NCBI RefSeq assembly: GCF_029846175.1
Contig: NZ_JARWAC010000004.1
Span: 1 to 64,000, forward strand
DNA from: Sphaerisporangium sp. TRM90804
GTDB taxonomy: Bacteria > Actinomycetota > Actinomycetes > Streptosporangiales > Streptosporangiaceae
DNA: 64,000 nt
Reading direction: 5' to 3'
Numbering within the stretch: position 1 is the first letter of the stretch; every line of letters begins with the position of its first letter. The translations under genes were made by a program, and so were the position numbers. Below the pieces are notes generated by a model. The model was given only the letters and a program-made list of their open reading frames with translations. It had not been told where the DNA came from and did not search any database. Of this stretch, positions 47,159-56,498 are shown one piece after another.

Positions 47159-48564
47159 CCCCGCCGTCCCGCTCCCCCACGCCCCCGCGAAGGCCCCCGC
47201 ACCCGCCGAACGCCCCCGCACCTCCCTCCGAGACCGCCGTGAGCCGCCCGCCCGCCCCTGCCGCCGCCACGCCCCCTCCGGCCCCCGCCGAGCGACGGCG
47301 TCCCGGCGGGCTGCTGCGACAACGCGACTTCCGGATGCTGTGGATCGGCGAGACCACCAGCGCGTTCGGCAGTACCCTGACCGGCGTCGCGCTGCCCCTG
47401 GTGGCGGTCACGACGCTGGGAGCCGGCACGTTCACCGTCGCGCTGCTGACGGCCGCCACCTGGCTGCCGTGGCTGGTCGTCGGGCTGCCCGCCGGAGCCT
47501 GGATCGACCGGCTCCCCCGTCGGCCGGTGATGCTGGCCTGCGACCTCGCCTCGCTCCTGCTGCTCCTCAGCGTCCCCGTCGCCGCGTGGATCGGCATGCT
47601 GACGATCACGCACCTGCTGGCCGTCGCCCTGCTCGCGGGCGTCTCGACGGTGTTCTTCCAGACCGCCTACCACGTCTACCTGCCGACGGTGGTCGACGCC
47701 GCCGACCTGCCGGAGGCCAACGCCAAGCTCCAGGGCAGCGAGTCCGCCGCCCAGGTGGCCGGGCCCGGCGCGGCCGGCCTGGCCGCCCAGGCGCTCGGCG
47801 CGGTCAGCGGGCTGCTCGCCGACGCCGCCACCTTCCTGGTCTCGGCGCTGTGCCTCATGGCCGTCAAGGCGCGGGAGAAGCCCGTCGAACGCGCCCGCCG
47901 CGCAACGAGCCTGCGCACGGAGATCGGCGCGGGCCTGCGGTTCGTGGTCCGCGATCCCTACCTGCGGGTCCTGACCGCGTTCGGCGCCGCCAGCAACCTG
48001 GCGCTCACGGGGTACCAGGCGATCCTGGTCGTCTTCCTCGTCCGCGAGGTCGGCGTGGGCCCGGGCGTGGTCGGCGGGCTCATCGCGGCGACCGGCCTCG
48101 GCGGGGTGGCCGGCGCCGCCCTCGCGCCCTGGATCGGCCGGCGTCTCGGGACGGCCCGGGCCCTGCTGACGTGCCTGCTGTGCGGCTCGCCCGCGGGCCT
48201 GCTGATCCCGCTCGCCCGCCCGGGGGCCGGCCTGGCCTTCATGGTGGCCGGTGGGCTGGTCGTGTCCGCGGCGGTGGTCGCGGGCAACGTGATCAAGGGA
48301 AGCTTCCGTCAGGTCTACTGCCCGCGCCCCATGCTGGGCCGCATCACCGTCAGCATGCAGTTCCTCAACTACGGGACGATCCCGCTGGGCGCCCTGCTCG
48401 GCGGCACGCTGGGCACGGCCCTGGGCACCCGCCCCACCATGTGGATCATGACGGGGATGGCGGCGGTGTCGGCGCTCGTGCTGCTGGCGGGGCCGATCCG
48501 GCGCCACCGCGACCTGCCGGCCGCACCGCCCGGCCATGGTCACGAGCCGGCAGGCGCGCGCTGA
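47155..48564 (+). CDS. MFS transporter (MFS_3-like)
   Basis: A 469-residue membrane protein with about 12 helices, starting after a Pro-rich, positively charged tail of 55 residues. The core opens RQRDFRMLWIGETTSAFGST, then GLPAGAWIDRLPRRPVMLAC holds the family's charged loop, and helix 10 has GNVIKGSFRQVYCPRPMLGR. This subgroup includes macrolide and enterobactin-type exporters, and the substrate cannot be told. The GTG at 47155 overlaps the ArsR-type stop, so the two are coupled. A later in-frame GTG (47239) is the alternative start. It is convergent with the second NlpC/P60 gene. Confidence 0.85.
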   Translation: MTPPSRSPTPPRRPPHPPNAPAPPSETAVSRPPAPAAATPPPAPAERRRPGGLLRQRDFRMLWIGETTSAFGSTLTGVALPLVAVTTLGAGTFTVALLTAATWLPWLVVGLPAGAWIDRLPRRPVMLACDLASLLLLLSVPVAAWIGMLTITHLLAVALLAGVSTVFFQTAYHVYLPTVVDAADLPEANAKLQGSESAAQVAGPGAAGLAAQALGAVSGLLADAATFLVSALCLMAVKAREKPVERARRATSLRTEIGAGLRFVVRDPYLRVLTAFGAASNLALTGYQAILVVFLVREVGVGPGVVGGLIAATGLGGVAGAALAPWIGRRLGTARALLTCLLCGSPAGLLIPLARPGAGLAFMVAGGLVVSAAVVAGNVIKGSFRQVYCPRPMLGRITVSMQFLNYGTIPLGALLGGTLGTALGTRPTMWIMTGMAAVSALVLLAGPIRRHRDLPAAPPGHGHEPAGAR

Positions 48565-48607
48565 CCGCCCGGCCGGCCCGCCCGGCCTCGGCGGAGCGGA
48601 GCGGCCG

Positions 48608-49591
48608 TCAGGGGCGGATGGCGCCCATGAGGCCGTGGTAGGACGACAGCGGCACGACCTTGACGACGTCGCCCGTGCGGGGGGCGTGCACCATCTTGCC
48701 GTCGCCGGCGTACATGCCGACGTGCCCGAGGCCCGAGCGGAACACCAGGTCGCCCGGCTGCAGGGCGCTCAGCGGCACGCGCCGGGACGCCCCCCAGGAG
48801 TACTGCGACGCCGCGGTGCGGGGCAGGGAGACCCCCGCCGCCCGCCAGGCCGCCTGCGTGAGCCCCGAGCAGTCCCAGGAGCCCGGCCCGGTGCCGCCGT
48901 AGCGGTAGGGCTTGCCGACCTGCGCGTAGGCGAACTGGAGCGCGGCCCGCGCGTTCCCGGAGGCGGGCCCGGTGTACTTGATGCCACCGCTGTTGGGGTT
49001 GCCGGCCTTGAAGGCGTTCAGCCGGCGCAGCAGGCGTTCCTGCTCGCCGACGAGCTTCTCGACGTCCTTCTTCTGCTCGCGCAGCTCGTCGAGCAGCTTC
49101 AGCGCGTCGTCGTAGCCGTTCTTGGCCTTGTCGCGGTCGCCCTTGAGGCCCTTGATGGCGTTCTCGTACTCGGCCAGCGAGCGAGAGCGGCCGGCGGAGA
49201 GCTGGTCGACGGAGGCGAGGCCGCTCAGCAGCATGTCGGGGTCGCCCTGGGTGATCAGGTTCGGCCAGGCGAGCAGGTCGCCGGTCTGGTAGCTGCTGAC
49301 GGCGACCGACACCAGGCCGGCGCGCAGCCCCTCGATGCGCTCGAGCTGCCCCTTGAGCCGGCCGTTGAGGGCGTTGTAGGCCTTCCTGGCCTTCTTGTAG
49401 CGCTCGCTCGCGTCGTTGTACTTGTCCACCACCTTGTCGGCCTGGTCGCTGAGCTTCTCGAGCCGCGCCTTGGCCTGGGCGGCGGTGGGCTTGGGCTCGG
49501 CCCCGGCCCCACCGGCCTGCGTCACCATGACGACGGCCATCAGGCCGGCGGTCACCGAAACACGCGCGACTGACCGGATGCGCACGACCAC
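48608..49591 (-). CDS. secreted NlpC/P60 peptidoglycan endopeptidase with coiled coil (RipA-like)
   Basis: A 327-residue hydrolase. The signal peptide is MVVRIRSVARVSVTAGLMAV onward, ending near GGAGAEP. Residues about 38-190 form a long two-part coiled coil (AAQAKARLEKLSDQADKVVD and later ALKLLDELREQKKDVEKL), as in RipA-type proteins, where it holds the enzyme inactive. The C-terminal NlpC/P60 domain has the Cys in SWDCSGLTQAAW, the His in GHVGMYAGDGK and HAPRTGD. It would cut stem peptides at the septum. It starts at GTG 49591, and a weak GAGGGGG lies 13 bases upstream. It is close to the DnaQ-type gene, as in mycobacteria. Confidence 0.9.
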   Translation of the reverse strand: MVVRIRSVARVSVTAGLMAVVMVTQAGGAGAEPKPTAAQAKARLEKLSDQADKVVDKYNDASERYKKARKAYNALNGRLKGQLERIEGLRAGLVSVAVSSYQTGDLLAWPNLITQGDPDMLLSGLASVDQLSAGRSRSLAEYENAIKGLKGDRDKAKNGYDDALKLLDELREQKKDVEKLVGEQERLLRRLNAFKAGNPNSGGIKYTGPASGNARAALQFAYAQVGKPYRYGGTGPGSWDCSGLTQAAWRAAGVSLPRTAASQYSWGASRRVPLSALQPGDLVFRSGLGHVGMYAGDGKMVHAPRTGDVVKVVPLSSYHGLMGAIRP

Positions 49592-49834
49592 TGGGACGCC
49601 AGCCCCCTCAAAGGTGAGACAAGTGAGTAAACCTGGGCCGTGATCCTACAGAAGGGTCAAGAACGCCTCTACCTTTACCCATGAAATGTTCTGGTCTTGC
49701 GTGGGTCGAAACGCCGCCGTGACCTGGAGGCGGAGCGCGACCGCCCGGCGGGGCCGCGCGGTCAGGGCCGGCGGTCAGGAACGGCGGTCAGACGGGCCCG
49801 GGCGACCGGCCCCGCCGGGCTTCCGCGGCGGCGC

Positions 49835-51157
49835 TCAGGAGCGGCCGAGGCGCCGCAGCAACAGGGTGGCGGGGACGGGGCGGGCGCCCATGCGCCGCAC
49901 CGACTCGGCGACCTCGCGGTCGGAGGAGACCACGGCCACCGCCCGCCCGGGCGGCTCGGCGCGGACGAGCTGCCGGATGAGGTCGTCGGCGATCTCCCCG
50001 GGCGCGCTGAACAGCACCCGCACCCCGCGCGGGGCCGACACCTGCACCGGGCCGTTCAGCTCGGCGCCGTCGAACGCGCACGTGACCTCCGCGCGGGTCT
50101 GCACGGCGATGCCGCCGAGCCCGGTGACCAGCCGCGAACGCTGGTCGACGAGGGTCAGCGACGGGTAGCCCGACTTGGTGACGTTGTAGCCGTCCACGAT
50201 GAGGTGCAGGTGCGGGATGGCCAGGAGCTGGTCGAGCAGGGCCGGGTCGTCGTCGGCGAGGGCGCGGGCCGGCACGGCCCGCACCGAGGGGCCCCTGGGG
50301 GCCACGGCGCTCACGGAGTCGGCCGGCCTGGTGATCGCCACGGGCAGGCCCAGCTCGCTGCGCAGCCCCGCCGAAGCGTCCTGCAGGGCGTCGAGCAGCA
50401 CGCGGATGCGCGCGTCCTCGATGCTGCGGCCCTCGCGCGCGGCGCGGCGGCCGGCCTCCAGCGCACGCTCGGCGTCGGCCAGGCGCTCGCGCAGCCGGCG
50501 CAGCTCGGTGTCGACCGCGCCCGACGCGGAGGCCGCCGCGGCCCGTGCCTCCTGGGCCAGGGCCTCGGCCTCGGCCGCGCGCTCCTCGGCGAGCTTGCCG
50601 CGCTCGCGGACGTCGTGCAGGCGGCGGCGCAGGTCGGAGACCTCGGCGCGGGACGCCTTGAGCTGCTCGCGCAGCCGGTCGGTCTCCTCCTTGGCCGCGA
50701 CCCGCTGCGTGGCGAGCTGCTCGCGCAGCCGCACGACGGTCTGCTCCTGGGCGTTGCCCTCCGCCGCGGCGGCCGACTGCTCCAGGTCGGCGCGCGCGGT
50801 CTCCACCAGGTCGGGCCAGCCGGGCGGGCGGGTCAGATAGGCGGCGGCCGCGACGAGCACCGGCTCGGCGGCGGGCGGGACGGTGCCCTCCCGCAGGCTG
50901 GCGACCATCTCGGGCCACGCCTCCTGGAGCGACTCGGCGACGGTCTCGCGGAACTCCTTGTCGGTCTCCAGCTGCGCGGCGATCGGCGCGCTGCCCAGGC
51001 GGGCGCGCTTGCGGGGGTCGAACCTGGCGATGCCCTTCAGCGGGGCGGGGATCGTCGCGGGCGGCATGGTGCCGAGCACCTGCGCGGCGAGTTCGACGAC
51101 ATGTAAACGGACCTGCTCGGGCAGCGGGCGAGACAGGCCTTCTCCGGCTGAACTCAT
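49835..51157 (-). CDS. coiled-coil protein with C-terminal NYN (PIN-like, YacP type) domain
   Basis: A 440-residue protein. Residues 1-120 are a helical domain with FDPRKRARLGSAPIAAQLE. Residues about 125-245 form a charged coiled coil. The C-terminal 165 residues are an NYN domain of the YacP kind, with acidic residues in LIVDGYNVTKSGYPS, VTCAFDGAELNG and AVVSSDREVAESVRRMGA. The arrangement of the four Asp fits a metal-dependent ribonuclease; YacP-type proteins act on RNA in Bacillus. The start is ATG 51157 behind GGGAAGA. It is divergent from the DnaQ-type gene. Confidence 0.85.
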   Translation of the reverse strand: MSSAGEGLSRPLPEQVRLHVVELAAQVLGTMPPATIPAPLKGIARFDPRKRARLGSAPIAAQLETDKEFRETVAESLQEAWPEMVASLREGTVPPAAEPVLVAAAAYLTRPPGWPDLVETARADLEQSAAAAEGNAQEQTVVRLREQLATQRVAAKEETDRLREQLKASRAEVSDLRRRLHDVRERGKLAEERAAEAEALAQEARAAAASASGAVDTELRRLRERLADAERALEAGRRAAREGRSIEDARIRVLLDALQDASAGLRSELGLPVAITRPADSVSAVAPRGPSVRAVPARALADDDPALLDQLLAIPHLHLIVDGYNVTKSGYPSLTLVDQRSRLVTGLGGIAVQTRAEVTCAFDGAELNGPVQVSAPRGVRVLFSAPGEIADDLIRQLVRAEPPGRAVAVVSSDREVAESVRRMGARPVPATLLLRRLGRS

Positions 51158-51295
51158 CCGTCTTCCCCTAGCTATCGGCCTCTTCAATAGTTGTCTATCC
51201 GTCAAGGGTACGGCTGACGGGTATGTGGTCAGGGCGGTTCCGGCGCGTGCCCGGGTGAGGGTGGGGTCCGCTCGAAACTGTCGGAGAGTGCTCGT

Positions 51296-53035
51296 ATGGT
51301 CATGGGCGTGGAGATCGGCGTTCAAGGCACTCTTGACGAACTCGGCACCCCGCTGCGGCAGGTGACCTTCGTCGTCTTCGACCTTGAGACGACGGGCGGG
51401 TCACACCTGGAGCACGCCATCACCGAGATCGGCGCGGTGAAGGTCCGGGGCGGCGAGGTGATCGGCGAGTTCGCCACGCTGGTCGACCCCGGGCGGCCCA
51501 TCCCGCCGTTCATCACCGTGCTCACCGGCATCACCGACGCCATGGTGATCGCCGCGCCGCCGATCGAGCGGGTGCTGCCCGCGTTCCTGGAGTTCGCCGG
51601 CGGCGCCACCCTGGTGGCGCACAACGCCCCCTTCGACGTCGGCTTCATCAAGGCCTCCTGCCAGGCGCACGGCTACCCGCCGCCCGCCAATCCGGTGGTC
51701 GACACCGCCGATCTGGCCCGGCGGGTGCTCACCCGCGACGAGGTGCCCAACTGCAAGCTGTCCACGCTGGCGCGGGTGTTCCGCAGCGCCACCGAGCCCT
51801 GCCACCGGGCCCTGGCCGACGCCAGGGCCACCGTCGACGTGCTGCACGCGCTGATCGAGCGGGTGGGGTCGTTCGGCGTGCAGACCCTGGAGGAGCTCAA
51901 GGGGTTCGTCCGGGCGCCCACGCGCGAGCAGAAGCGCAAGCGGCACCTGGCCGACGGCATCCCGAGCGTCCCCGGCGTCTACGTCTTCGAGGACGAGCGC
52001 GGCGAGGCGCTGTACGTCGGCAAGAGCGGCGACCTCCGGCAGCGGGTGCGGTCCTACTTCACGGCGAGCGAGACGCGCCCGCGCATCCGCGAGATGATCG
52101 GCATCGCCGAGCGCGTCCGGCCGATCGTCTGCGCCACCGGGCTGGAGGCCGAGGTCCGCGAGCTGCGGCTCATCGGTTCCACCAAGCCGCGCTACAACCG
52201 CCGTTCCCGCTTCCCCGAGAAGGTCGTGTGGCTCAAGCTGACCGACGAGCCGTTCCCCCGGCTGTCGATCGTCCGTGAGGTCAAGGCCGACCGGGCCACC
52301 TACCTGGGCCCGTTCAGCTCCGCGCGCGGCGCGGAGGACGCCAGGTCGGCCCTGCACGAGGCGCTCCCGCTGCGCCAGTGCACCGAGCGCCTCAGCGCGC
52401 GCGTCAGGCGCCCGGCCTGCGCGCTGGCCGAGATGGGCCGCTGCGGCGCGCCGTGCGAGGGCCGCGAGAGCGCCGACGACTACGGCCGCCACGTCGAGGA
52501 CGCCCGGGGCGCCATGGAGCACGATCCGGGGCCGGTGTTCTCGGCCCTGGAGGCGCGCATGCGGCGCCTGTCCGACGAGCAGCGCTACGAGGAGGCCGCC
52601 GTCGACCGCGACCGGCTGGCCGTCTACGTCCGCACGGCGGCGCGCATGCAGCGGCTGCGGTCGCTGACCGGCATCCCCGAGCTGGTCGCGGCCAGCCCCG
52701 CCTTCGACGGCGGGTGGGAGATCCACGTCGTCCGGCACGGCCGGCTGACGGCGGCGGGCGTGATGCCGAGGGGCGCGCACCCCACGCCGTTCGTCGACGC
52801 CCTGGTGGCCACGGCCGAGACCGTCACCCCCGGCCCCGGCCCGCTGCCCGCGGCGATCGCCGAGGAGAGCGAGTGCATCCTGCGCTGGCTCGACTCCCCC
52901 GGCGTTCGCCTGGTCCGCGTCGAGGGCACCTGGAGCCAGCCGGCCCGCGGCGCGGGCCGCCTCAAGGAACGCATCGACCTCGCCTACAAGGGCCGCGACG
53001 TCCGCCACCCGCGCGAGGGCCGCCCGCTGCGCTGA
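51296..53035 (+). CDS. DnaQ-like exonuclease fused to a UvrC-like GIY-YIG nuclease
   Basis: A 579-residue fusion. Residues 20-185 are a DEDDh 3'-5' exonuclease: VFDLETTG, HNAPFDVGF and HRALADARATVD. Residues about 220-300 are a GIY-YIG domain: PGVYVFEDERGEALYVGKSG, RYNRRSRF. Then come the four Cys (CTE...RPACAL...GRCGAPC) that match the cluster of UvrC, and a UVR motif (EARMRRLSDEQRYEEAAVDR). The RNase H half of UvrC is missing, so it resembles Cho plus an exonuclease. It would act in DNA repair. The start is ATG 51296, with GGAGAG seven bases upstream. A protein of this layout sits at the same spot in mycobacteria. Confidence 0.9.
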   Translation: MVMGVEIGVQGTLDELGTPLRQVTFVVFDLETTGGSHLEHAITEIGAVKVRGGEVIGEFATLVDPGRPIPPFITVLTGITDAMVIAAPPIERVLPAFLEFAGGATLVAHNAPFDVGFIKASCQAHGYPPPANPVVDTADLARRVLTRDEVPNCKLSTLARVFRSATEPCHRALADARATVDVLHALIERVGSFGVQTLEELKGFVRAPTREQKRKRHLADGIPSVPGVYVFEDERGEALYVGKSGDLRQRVRSYFTASETRPRIREMIGIAERVRPIVCATGLEAEVRELRLIGSTKPRYNRRSRFPEKVVWLKLTDEPFPRLSIVREVKADRATYLGPFSSARGAEDARSALHEALPLRQCTERLSARVRRPACALAEMGRCGAPCEGRESADDYGRHVEDARGAMEHDPGPVFSALEARMRRLSDEQRYEEAAVDRDRLAVYVRTAARMQRLRSLTGIPELVAASPAFDGGWEIHVVRHGRLTAAGVMPRGAHPTPFVDALVATAETVTPGPGPLPAAIAEESECILRWLDSPGVRLVRVEGTWSQPARGAGRLKERIDLAYKGRDVRHPREGRPLR

Positions 53036-53135
53036 CCCGCGGCCGGGTTGGCCGGGTTGGGCCCAGGGGGTGGCGGCGCGGCGGCGACGCGGCGCTAGAG
53101 TCGGGCGCAAGCCGCACTCGAAGGAGAGAGCACGT

Positions 53136-53423
53136 ATGGTCACCGCGATCGTGCACATCAAGGCGGAGGTCGACCGCATCCCCGAGGTCGCCGAGACCAT
53201 CGCCGAGCTCGACGGCGTCAGCGAGGTCTACTCGATCACCGGCGACTACGACCTGGTGGCGATGGTGCGCGTGAACGCCTACGAGCAGGTCGCCGAGGTC
53301 GTCCCCGGCCGCATCAACAAGGTCGCCGGCGTCCTGGCCACCGAGACCCACCTGGCCTTCCGCACCTATTCGAAGCACGACCTCGAAGCGGCCTTCTCCA
53401 TCGGCTTCAACGAGGCCGACTGA
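53136..53423 (+). CDS. stand-alone Lrp/AsnC ligand-binding (RAM) domain protein
   Basis: A 95-residue protein that is only the RAM/AsnC effector domain: MVTAIVHIKAEVDRIPEVAE, SEVYSITGDYDLVAMVRV and the closing THLAFRTYSKHDLE. The DNA-binding half is absent, so it cannot bind DNA alone. It would form an oligomer that senses amino acids. The start is ATG 53136, with AAGGAGAGAG upstream. It is 100 bases after the DnaQ-type gene on the same strand. Confidence 0.9.
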   Translation: MVTAIVHIKAEVDRIPEVAETIAELDGVSEVYSITGDYDLVAMVRVNAYEQVAEVVPGRINKVAGVLATETHLAFRTYSKHDLEAAFSIGFNEAD

Positions 53424-53573
53424 ACGAGGCCGTGAGCGACCACGCCGCCGGCCTCGCGACCGGCTGACGCACGGCCGGCCGACGCGCGGCGCGCGGCTCC
53501 ACGGGCCGGGCGTCTGCCCGCCGCTTCACGCCCCGGCGGGGAGGGCGCGTTCCACGCGCGCCCGCGAGCCCCC

Positions 53574-54101
53574 TCACGTCCCGAGGGCGCCCGCACCCGG
53601 CCGCCGCACCATGTGGACGTCGATCGGGTCCTGCGCCTCCACGGCGAACCCGTGCCGCTCGTACAGCCGCCGTGCGGCGCTGCCGCGCAGCACGTCGAGG
53701 CGGACGAGCGCGCCGTCGGCGTCGGCCCGCGCCAGCAGGGCGCGCAGGACGGCCGATCCGACCCCCCGGCCCTGCAGGCCGGGGGCGAGATAGAAGTGTT
53801 CCAGCCACCGCCCGTCCTCGGCCGGGCGCACGGCGACGCAGCCCGCGAGGGCGCCGGCGGCCACGATGACCGAGGTGTGCCGCGGGGAGAAGGAGTCGCG
53901 CAGCCGCTGCCGCACCCGGTGCTCGTCGAACCGTCCCAGCCGTTCCAGGTCGGGACGCATCACCGCCGCGCGCAGCTCCGCGATCGCCTCGACGTCGGCC
54001 GGCTCCGCGGGCCGCAGCGCCCACTCCACGGGACGGCCCGACCCGGCCCACGGCGCCGCCCGGACCGGCCGTATCGGATCCGTCGTCGCGCTCGCATCCA
54101 T
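53574..54101 (-). CDS. GNAT-family N-acetyltransferase
   Basis: A 175-residue GNAT protein. The acetyl-CoA loop is APGLQGRGVGSAVLRALLAR and the C-terminal helix is ARRLYERHGFAVE. The first 25 residues are of low complexity. The substrate is unknown. It lies between trpD and the AsnC-type gene, leftwards like trpD but with 79 bases between them, and its own promoter is possible. The C-terminal 10 residues are Gly/Ala/Pro-rich. Confidence 0.85.
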   Translation of the reverse strand: MDASATTDPIRPVRAAPWAGSGRPVEWALRPAEPADVEAIAELRAAVMRPDLERLGRFDEHRVRQRLRDSFSPRHTSVIVAAGALAGCVAVRPAEDGRWLEHFYLAPGLQGRGVGSAVLRALLARADADGALVRLDVLRGSAARRLYERHGFAVEAQDPIDVHMVRRPGAGALGT

Positions 54102-54180
54102 GGCCGGAATATCTCAGCGACCGGTTGTGAGCACGTACGCGGCGGCATCGCTCCGGCCGGGGCGCGGGGCCGCGCCGTGG

Positions 54181-55263
54181 TCAGGAGGCGCGGTGGGAGC
54201 GGCTGATGTCGATCCAGCGGGCCAGGGTGGCGGCGGCCTTTCCGGTGTCGACGGCGGTGGCGGCCCGGGCGTAGGCCTGCGACATGGCGGCGGTCAGGGC
54301 CTCGCCGGGGGCGGCGTGATCGGACGCGGGGGCGTTCGCGCTCAGGGCGTCCAGGGAGACCAGGCCGGCGGCGGCGTTGAGCAGGACGGCGTCGCGGACG
54401 GGGCCGGGCTTGCCGCCGACCAGGTCGTGGACGGCGCGGGAGTTGAACTCGACGTCGCCGCCGCGCAGCGCGTCGGGCTCCGAGCGCGGGACGCCGATGG
54501 CGAGCGGGTCGAAGGTGGTCTCGGTGGCCGTGCCCTCCCTGACGACCCACACCGAGGAGGTCGCGGCGGTGGACAGCTCGTCGAGGCCGTCGTCGCCCCG
54601 GAAGACCAGGGCCGACACGCCGCGCTCGGCGAAGACCCCGGCCACCACCGGCAGCATGCGGGCGTCGTACACGCCGATCGCCTGGGCGGACGGCCGCGCC
54701 GGGTTGGTCAGCGGGCCGAGGAAGTTGAAGACCGTCGGGACGCCGATCTCGCGGCGGGCCGGGCCCGCGAACCGCAGGGCCGGGTGGTAGACCGGCGCGA
54801 AGCAGAAGGCGATGCCCGCCTCGCCGGCCGTGCGGGCGGTGAGCTCCGGCGGCAGGTCGAGCACCACGCCCAGGTGCTCCAGGACGTCGGCCGCGCCGCA
54901 CGAGGACGACGCGGCGCGGTTGCCGTGCTTGACGACCCGCGCCCCCGCCGCCGCGGCGACGATCGCGGCCATCGTCGAGACGTTCACGGTGTGGGCGCGG
55001 TCGCCGCCGGTGCCGACGATGTCGAGCGTCGGCCCCTCGACCGACAGCGGGGTCGCGCGCTCCAGCATGGTGCGCGCCAGGCCGGTGACCTCGGCGACCG
55101 TCTCGCCCTTGGCCCGCAGCGCGATGGCGAAGGCGGCGATCTGGGACGGGGTGGCCGCCCCGGTCATGATCTCGTCCATGGCCCAGGCGGTCTCGTCGGC
55201 GCTGAGGTTCTCGCGCGTGAGCAGGGCGGTGAGCAGCGCGGGCCAGGTGGTGCGCGCGTCCAT
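54181..55263 (-). CDS. trpD: anthranilate phosphoribosyltransferase
   Basis: A 360-residue enzyme that joins anthranilate to PRPP, the second step of tryptophan synthesis from chorismate. The PRPP site is [17 protein letters not shown], with [18 protein letters not shown], and the metal site is [13 protein letters not shown]. It starts at ATG 55263, only 11 bases after the receiver-like gene, so they are co-transcribed. The gene lies next to the ctaE-qcr cluster, as in mycobacteria, apart from the other trp genes. Confidence 0.95.
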   Translation of the reverse strand: MDARTTWPALLTALLTRENLSADETAWAMDEIMTGAATPSQIAAFAIALRAKGETVAEVTGLARTMLERATPLSVEGPTLDIVGTGGDRAHTVNVSTMAAIVAAAAGARVVKHGNRAASSSCGAADVLEHLGVVLDLPPELTARTAGEAGIAFCFAPVYHPALRFAGPARREIGVPTVFNFLGPLTNPARPSAQAIGVYDARMLPVVAGVFAERGVSALVFRGDDGLDELSTAATSSVWVVREGTATETTFDPLAIGVPRSEPDALRGGDVEFNSRAVHDLVGGKPGPVRDAVLLNAAAGLVSLDALSANAPASDHAAPGEALTAAMSQAYARAATAVDTGKAAATLARWIDISRSHRAS

Positions 55264-55274
55264 GACGGCTCCGG

Positions 55275-55673
55275 TCAGTGAGAGGAGATGCGGGAGGCCG
55301 AACGGCGGCGCATGAGGCCTGCCACGGCCTCCGCCATCGCCATCGGGTCGATCGGCTGCGCCACGACGGCGTCGGCGCGCGACCAGTCGGCCAGCCAGCG
55401 GTCGTCGCGGCGCGCGATGATCAGGCAGATCGGCGGGCAGTCGTACACCTCGTCCTTGGCCTGGCGGCTGACGCCCATGCCGCCCGCCGGGACCGCCTCG
55501 CCGTCGAGCACCGCGACGTCGATCTCGCCGGAGTCGAGGTGCTTGAGGACCGCCGGCTGCGTGGCGCACTCGACGACCTCGACGAGGGGCACGTCGGCGG
55601 CGGGACGCCGCCCGATCGCCAGCCGCACCTTCTCACGGGTGCTTGCGTCGTCGCTGTAGACGAGAACCCTCAT
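55275..55673 (-). CDS. degenerate receiver-domain protein
   Basis: A 132-residue response-regulator receiver fold without an output domain. The acidic pair is in VLVYSDDAS and the phospho-acceptor Asp in [14 protein letters not shown]. At the usual Lys position the sequence reads AQPID rather than KPxD, so normal phospho-signalling is doubtful. It starts at ATG 55673 or GTG 55679. It is the first gene of the trpD transcript and divergent from ctaE; a role in tuning either is a guess. Confidence 0.8.
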   Translation of the reverse strand: MRVLVYSDDASTREKVRLAIGRRPAADVPLVEVVECATQPAVLKHLDSGEIDVAVLDGEAVPAGGMGVSRQAKDEVYDCPPICLIIARRDDRWLADWSRADAVVAQPIDPMAMAEAVAGLMRRRSASRISSH

Positions 55674-55866
55674 GCTCACGGTGGCGCTCACTATCGATCG
55701 AAGAGGAGGTATGGTCACCACGGATGGTACCCGTCCCCGCCGACGGAAGCCCAGGGCAGCCGTAGTTGACGTGGTTCCTGCTGTATGTCCGGTTTTTGGG
55801 CGCGGAAGTGCCCTCAACCGGGGGGTCGTGCGCCGACCGACCACTCCAGCCGCAATAATGCTGCGC

Positions 55867-56481
55867 GTGGCGACAGCATCCGCAATTACGACGACAGCAC
55901 ACTCGTCCCGCCGGCCCAACTTGGTCAGCGTAGGCACGATCGTGTGGCTGTCTTCTGAGCTCATGTTCTTCGCGGCGCTGTTCGCGATGTACTTCACCAT
56001 CCGGTCGGTCACCCTCGGCCAGGGCAATCCCTGGCCGACGCTGCCCGAAGGCGCCCACCTGGACGTGCCCTACGCGCTCGTCAACACGATCGTGCTGGTC
56101 CTGTCGAGTGTGACCTGCCAGCTCGGCGTGTGGGCTGCCGAGAAGGGTCAGGTCCAGAAGCTCCGCTTCTGGTACATCGTCAGCTTCCTCATGGGCGCGT
56201 GGTTCGTCGGAGGCCAGGTCTACGAGTACAGCGTCCTCATGGGTGAGGGCCTGTCGCTGTCGACCAACGCCTACGGCTCGGTGTTCTACCTGACCACGGG
56301 CTTCCACGGGCTGCACGTGACCGGTGGTCTGATCGCGTTCCTGTTCATGCTGGGACGCACGTACGCCGCGAAGCGCTTCACCCATGAGCAGGCCACCAGC
56401 GCGATCGTCGTGTCCTACTACTGGCACTTCGTCGACGTCGTCTGGATCGGCCTCTTCGCGACCATCTATATCATCAAATGA
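55867..56481 (+). CDS. ctaE: cytochrome c oxidase subunit III
   Basis: A 204-residue, five-helix subunit of the aa3 oxidase, in the bcc-aa3 supercomplex. The conserved start is [20 protein letters not shown] and the end is [22 protein letters not shown] 55867 is taken as the start: AATAAT at 55854-55859 could be a -10 box, with transcription then beginning on the GTG itself, a leaderless arrangement. ATG 55858 is almost as likely. The ATG at 55711 has an AGGAGG only one base away and would add 52 unrelated residues, so it is rejected. The stop region meets the qcrC reading frame (ATGA at 56478). Confidence 0.9.
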   Translation: MATASAITTTAHSSRRPNLVSVGTIVWLSSELMFFAALFAMYFTIRSVTLGQGNPWPTLPEGAHLDVPYALVNTIVLVLSSVTCQLGVWAAEKGQVQKLRFWYIVSFLMGAWFVGGQVYEYSVLMGEGLSLSTNAYGSVFYLTTGFHGLHVTGGLIAFLFMLGRTYAAKRFTHEQATSAIVVSYYWHFVDVVWIGLFATIYIIK

Positions 56482-56498
56482 TCGGAACGAGGGTTTCG

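Noticed and set aside
55703-55713. AGGAGG and ATG at 55711 as the ctaE start
   Set aside because: The spacing is only one base and the added 52 residues have no resemblance to CtaE proteins.
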